A DNA stretch of 5,380 bases from Pseudomonadota bacterium. GTDB lineage: Bacteria; Bdellovibrionota; Oligoflexia; Oligoflexales; Oligoflexaceae. A program made the position numbers and the translations under genes. This document shows, piece after piece, positions 4,218-5,380 of this stretch (its first letter is position 1; every line of letters starts with the position of its first letter). Under the pieces are notes generated by a model. That model was not told the DNA's origin. It worked only from the letters and a program-made list of their open reading frames with translations, and searched no databases. The stretch is from contig JAKQGS010000151.1 of assembly GCA_029556045.1 (NCBI GenBank), positions 1 through 5,380 on the forward strand, written 5' to 3'.

Positions 4218-5380
4218 TCAGGCGGTTGTCAGAGCTTCCACCGGTTTCATGCGACTGGCGCGCCAAGCGGGCAAAATACCCGCGATTAGAGCGGCGGAAA
4301 TAGAGAGTCCCAGCACCAGTCCCAGAAAGGACAGGCTGACCCAGGGGAACAGGATGGTGGGCACCGCCGCGCCGGGAATGGTCATATTGATGCCGCTGAT
4401 GGAGATTATTTTCAGCATAATCGTGATAAATGCCAACCCCGACAGGCCACCGCCGAATCCGATCACGGCGGCTTCACCGAGAAACAAGAAAAGGATATGG
4501 ATCCGCCGATATCCCAAGGCCATCAGGGTGCCGATTTCCCGGGTTCGTTCCATGACCGTCATCAGTGAGGTATTGACGATGGCAGAAATCACGATCACAA
4601 AGACGATCATGAGGATCACGGAAAAAATGGCGTTCTGGGTTCCCATGACGTCGCGGAAGAATGTTCCCAGCTCCAACCAGGTTTCGATCGTCTGATCCGG
4701 GGGAACGATCAGCTTCAAAGCGTCGCGGACCTGGGTTTCCGGAATATCCAGATGGGTACGTAGGGCGATTTCCGAAACCTCCCCTGTGGTGCCCACCGCC
4801 TCCTGCAGGGTCTGGAAGTCCATCCATGCCATGCGGGCGCTCACGTTGGGTAGGCCATAATCAACCACGCCGATCAGAGTCGCCACCAGCGCTTGCTGCA
4901 TATTATTCTTGTCTTGAATGAGCAGAACGATCTCATCACCGATCTCCGCCCCCAACCCCCGTTGAAGGGTCGGGGTGACCATGATCTGGTGATAACCGCG
5001 GGCCTTCACCTCTGAGGCTGGTGATGCTGTTTCAGTCCTTTGATCCAATCCCACCGCCTCGTCGAGGTTTTCGTCGATGGCCGAAGCCGTGGCTTTTTCG
5101 AGGCTGGAATTCAGCATAGTGCCTTTTTGCACCGCTTGCGCGAGACGAGGACATACATCAAGTTCGGTGCGAGAGTCGATGCCGGCGATCATGACCGGGG
5201 TCGAGGTTTGGCTTTTTTGGTGGTTTAACAACGCCATGACCCGCAGGCGGGGGGTGACCGCTGCTACGCCCGGCACGGAACGGATCAATTGGGATGATGC
5301 CGCATCATAGGGGATCAGGATCTTGTACGGGTTGCTGTCCAGAGAATCCTGGTAACCTTGTTTGTGAATCTGCAGATCCC
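4218..5380 (-). CDS. FtsX-type ABC transporter permease, N-terminus cut by the right edge
   Basis: The frame is open to the right edge, so the gene is incomplete at its 5' end. The TTG at 5286-5288 is internal and not the start: the 30 codons before it are open and read like family sequence (DLQIHKQGY...PYKILIPYD). About 386 residues are visible, and probably 40-60 are missing, including the first membrane helix. A large periplasmic MacB_PCD-like domain (to about residue 245) precedes three membrane helices at about 249-272, 294-325 and 342-370. The FtsX signatures are MERTREIGTLMALGYRR (276-292) and PAWRASRMKPVEAL (370-383), the cytoplasmic coupling elements. No ATPase domain is fused, so it should pair with the ATPase at 1485-2168, as LolC/LolE do with LolD. 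An acidic Ala/Glu-rich loop lies at about 90-123. It could work as a homodimer, or with a second permease outside the window. Confidence 0.93.
   Translation of the reverse strand, partial: DLQIHKQGYQDSLDSNPYKILIPYDAASSQLIRSVPGVAAVTPRLRVMALLNHQKSQTSTPVMIAGIDSRTELDVCPRLAQAVQKGTMLNSSLEKATASAIDENLDEAVGLDQRTETASPASEVKARGYHQIMVTPTLQRGLGAEIGDEIVLLIQDKNNMQQALVATLIGVVDYGLPNVSARMAWMDFQTLQEAVGTTGEVSEIALRTHLDIPETQVRDALKLIVPPDQTIETWLELGTFFRDVMGTQNAIFSVILMIVFVIVISAIVNTSLMTVMERTREIGTLMALGYRRIHILFLFLGEAAVIGFGGGLSGLAFITIMLKIISISGINMTIPGAAVPTILFPWVSLSFLGLVLGLSISAALIAGILPAWRASRMKPVEALTTA

Noticed and set aside
3958..4695. A 245-codon plus-strand frame
   Set aside because: It lies antisense to the LolA-like and permease genes, both of which have clear family motifs, and its translation has no recognisable domain.
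5286..5288. TTG as the start of the permease gene
   Set aside because: The frame is open for 30 more codons to the window edge with family-like sequence, and the N-terminal membrane helix would be missing.

Overview
The window looks like chromosomal DNA of a Gram-negative (diderm) bacterium. On the minus strand, right to left, lie four closely packed genes whose products span the whole envelope: an FtsX-type inner-membrane permease (its N-terminus is cut off by the right edge), an exported LolA-like protein of the outer membrane lipoprotein-sorting type, a predicted outer-membrane beta-barrel protein, and a LolD/MacB-type ABC ATPase. The gaps are about 21, 1 and 17 bases, so this is almost certainly one operon whose promoter lies beyond the right edge. 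Nothing in the sequence fixes the genus. The operon genes are roughly 53-58% G+C in the lines I counted by hand.

The most economical reading is an ABC-driven export path. The ATPase and the permease would release a lipid or lipoprotein from the inner membrane, the LolA-like protein would carry it across the periplasm, and the barrel would accept it or depend on it at the outer membrane. The cargo cannot be read from the sequence.

The left quarter differs. A plus-strand gene (276-1460) encodes a complete AAA_14 plus DUF4143 type ATPase. It is clearly AT-richer (33% and 38% G+C in two counted 60-base lines), converges on the ABC ATPase gene with only 24 bases between them, and has a good sigma-70-like promoter placed so that its mRNA should be leaderless. 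This gene is bracketed by two direct copies of a 54-bp sequence (141-194 and 1493-1546, 53/54 identical). The right copy is the 3' end of the ABC ATPase gene and the left copy is a detached duplicate. Intact gene end, foreign-looking cargo, then a duplicated gene end is the geometry left by integration at a gene's 3' end or by a partial duplication. This is the most notable structural feature of the window.

The first 275 bases hold no confident complete gene. They contain a possible 3' gene tail running in from the left edge (stop at 63-65), a five-run G-quadruplex motif (76-104), the detached 54-bp copy inside a short remnant reading frame, a small hairpin and the promoter of the AAA gene.
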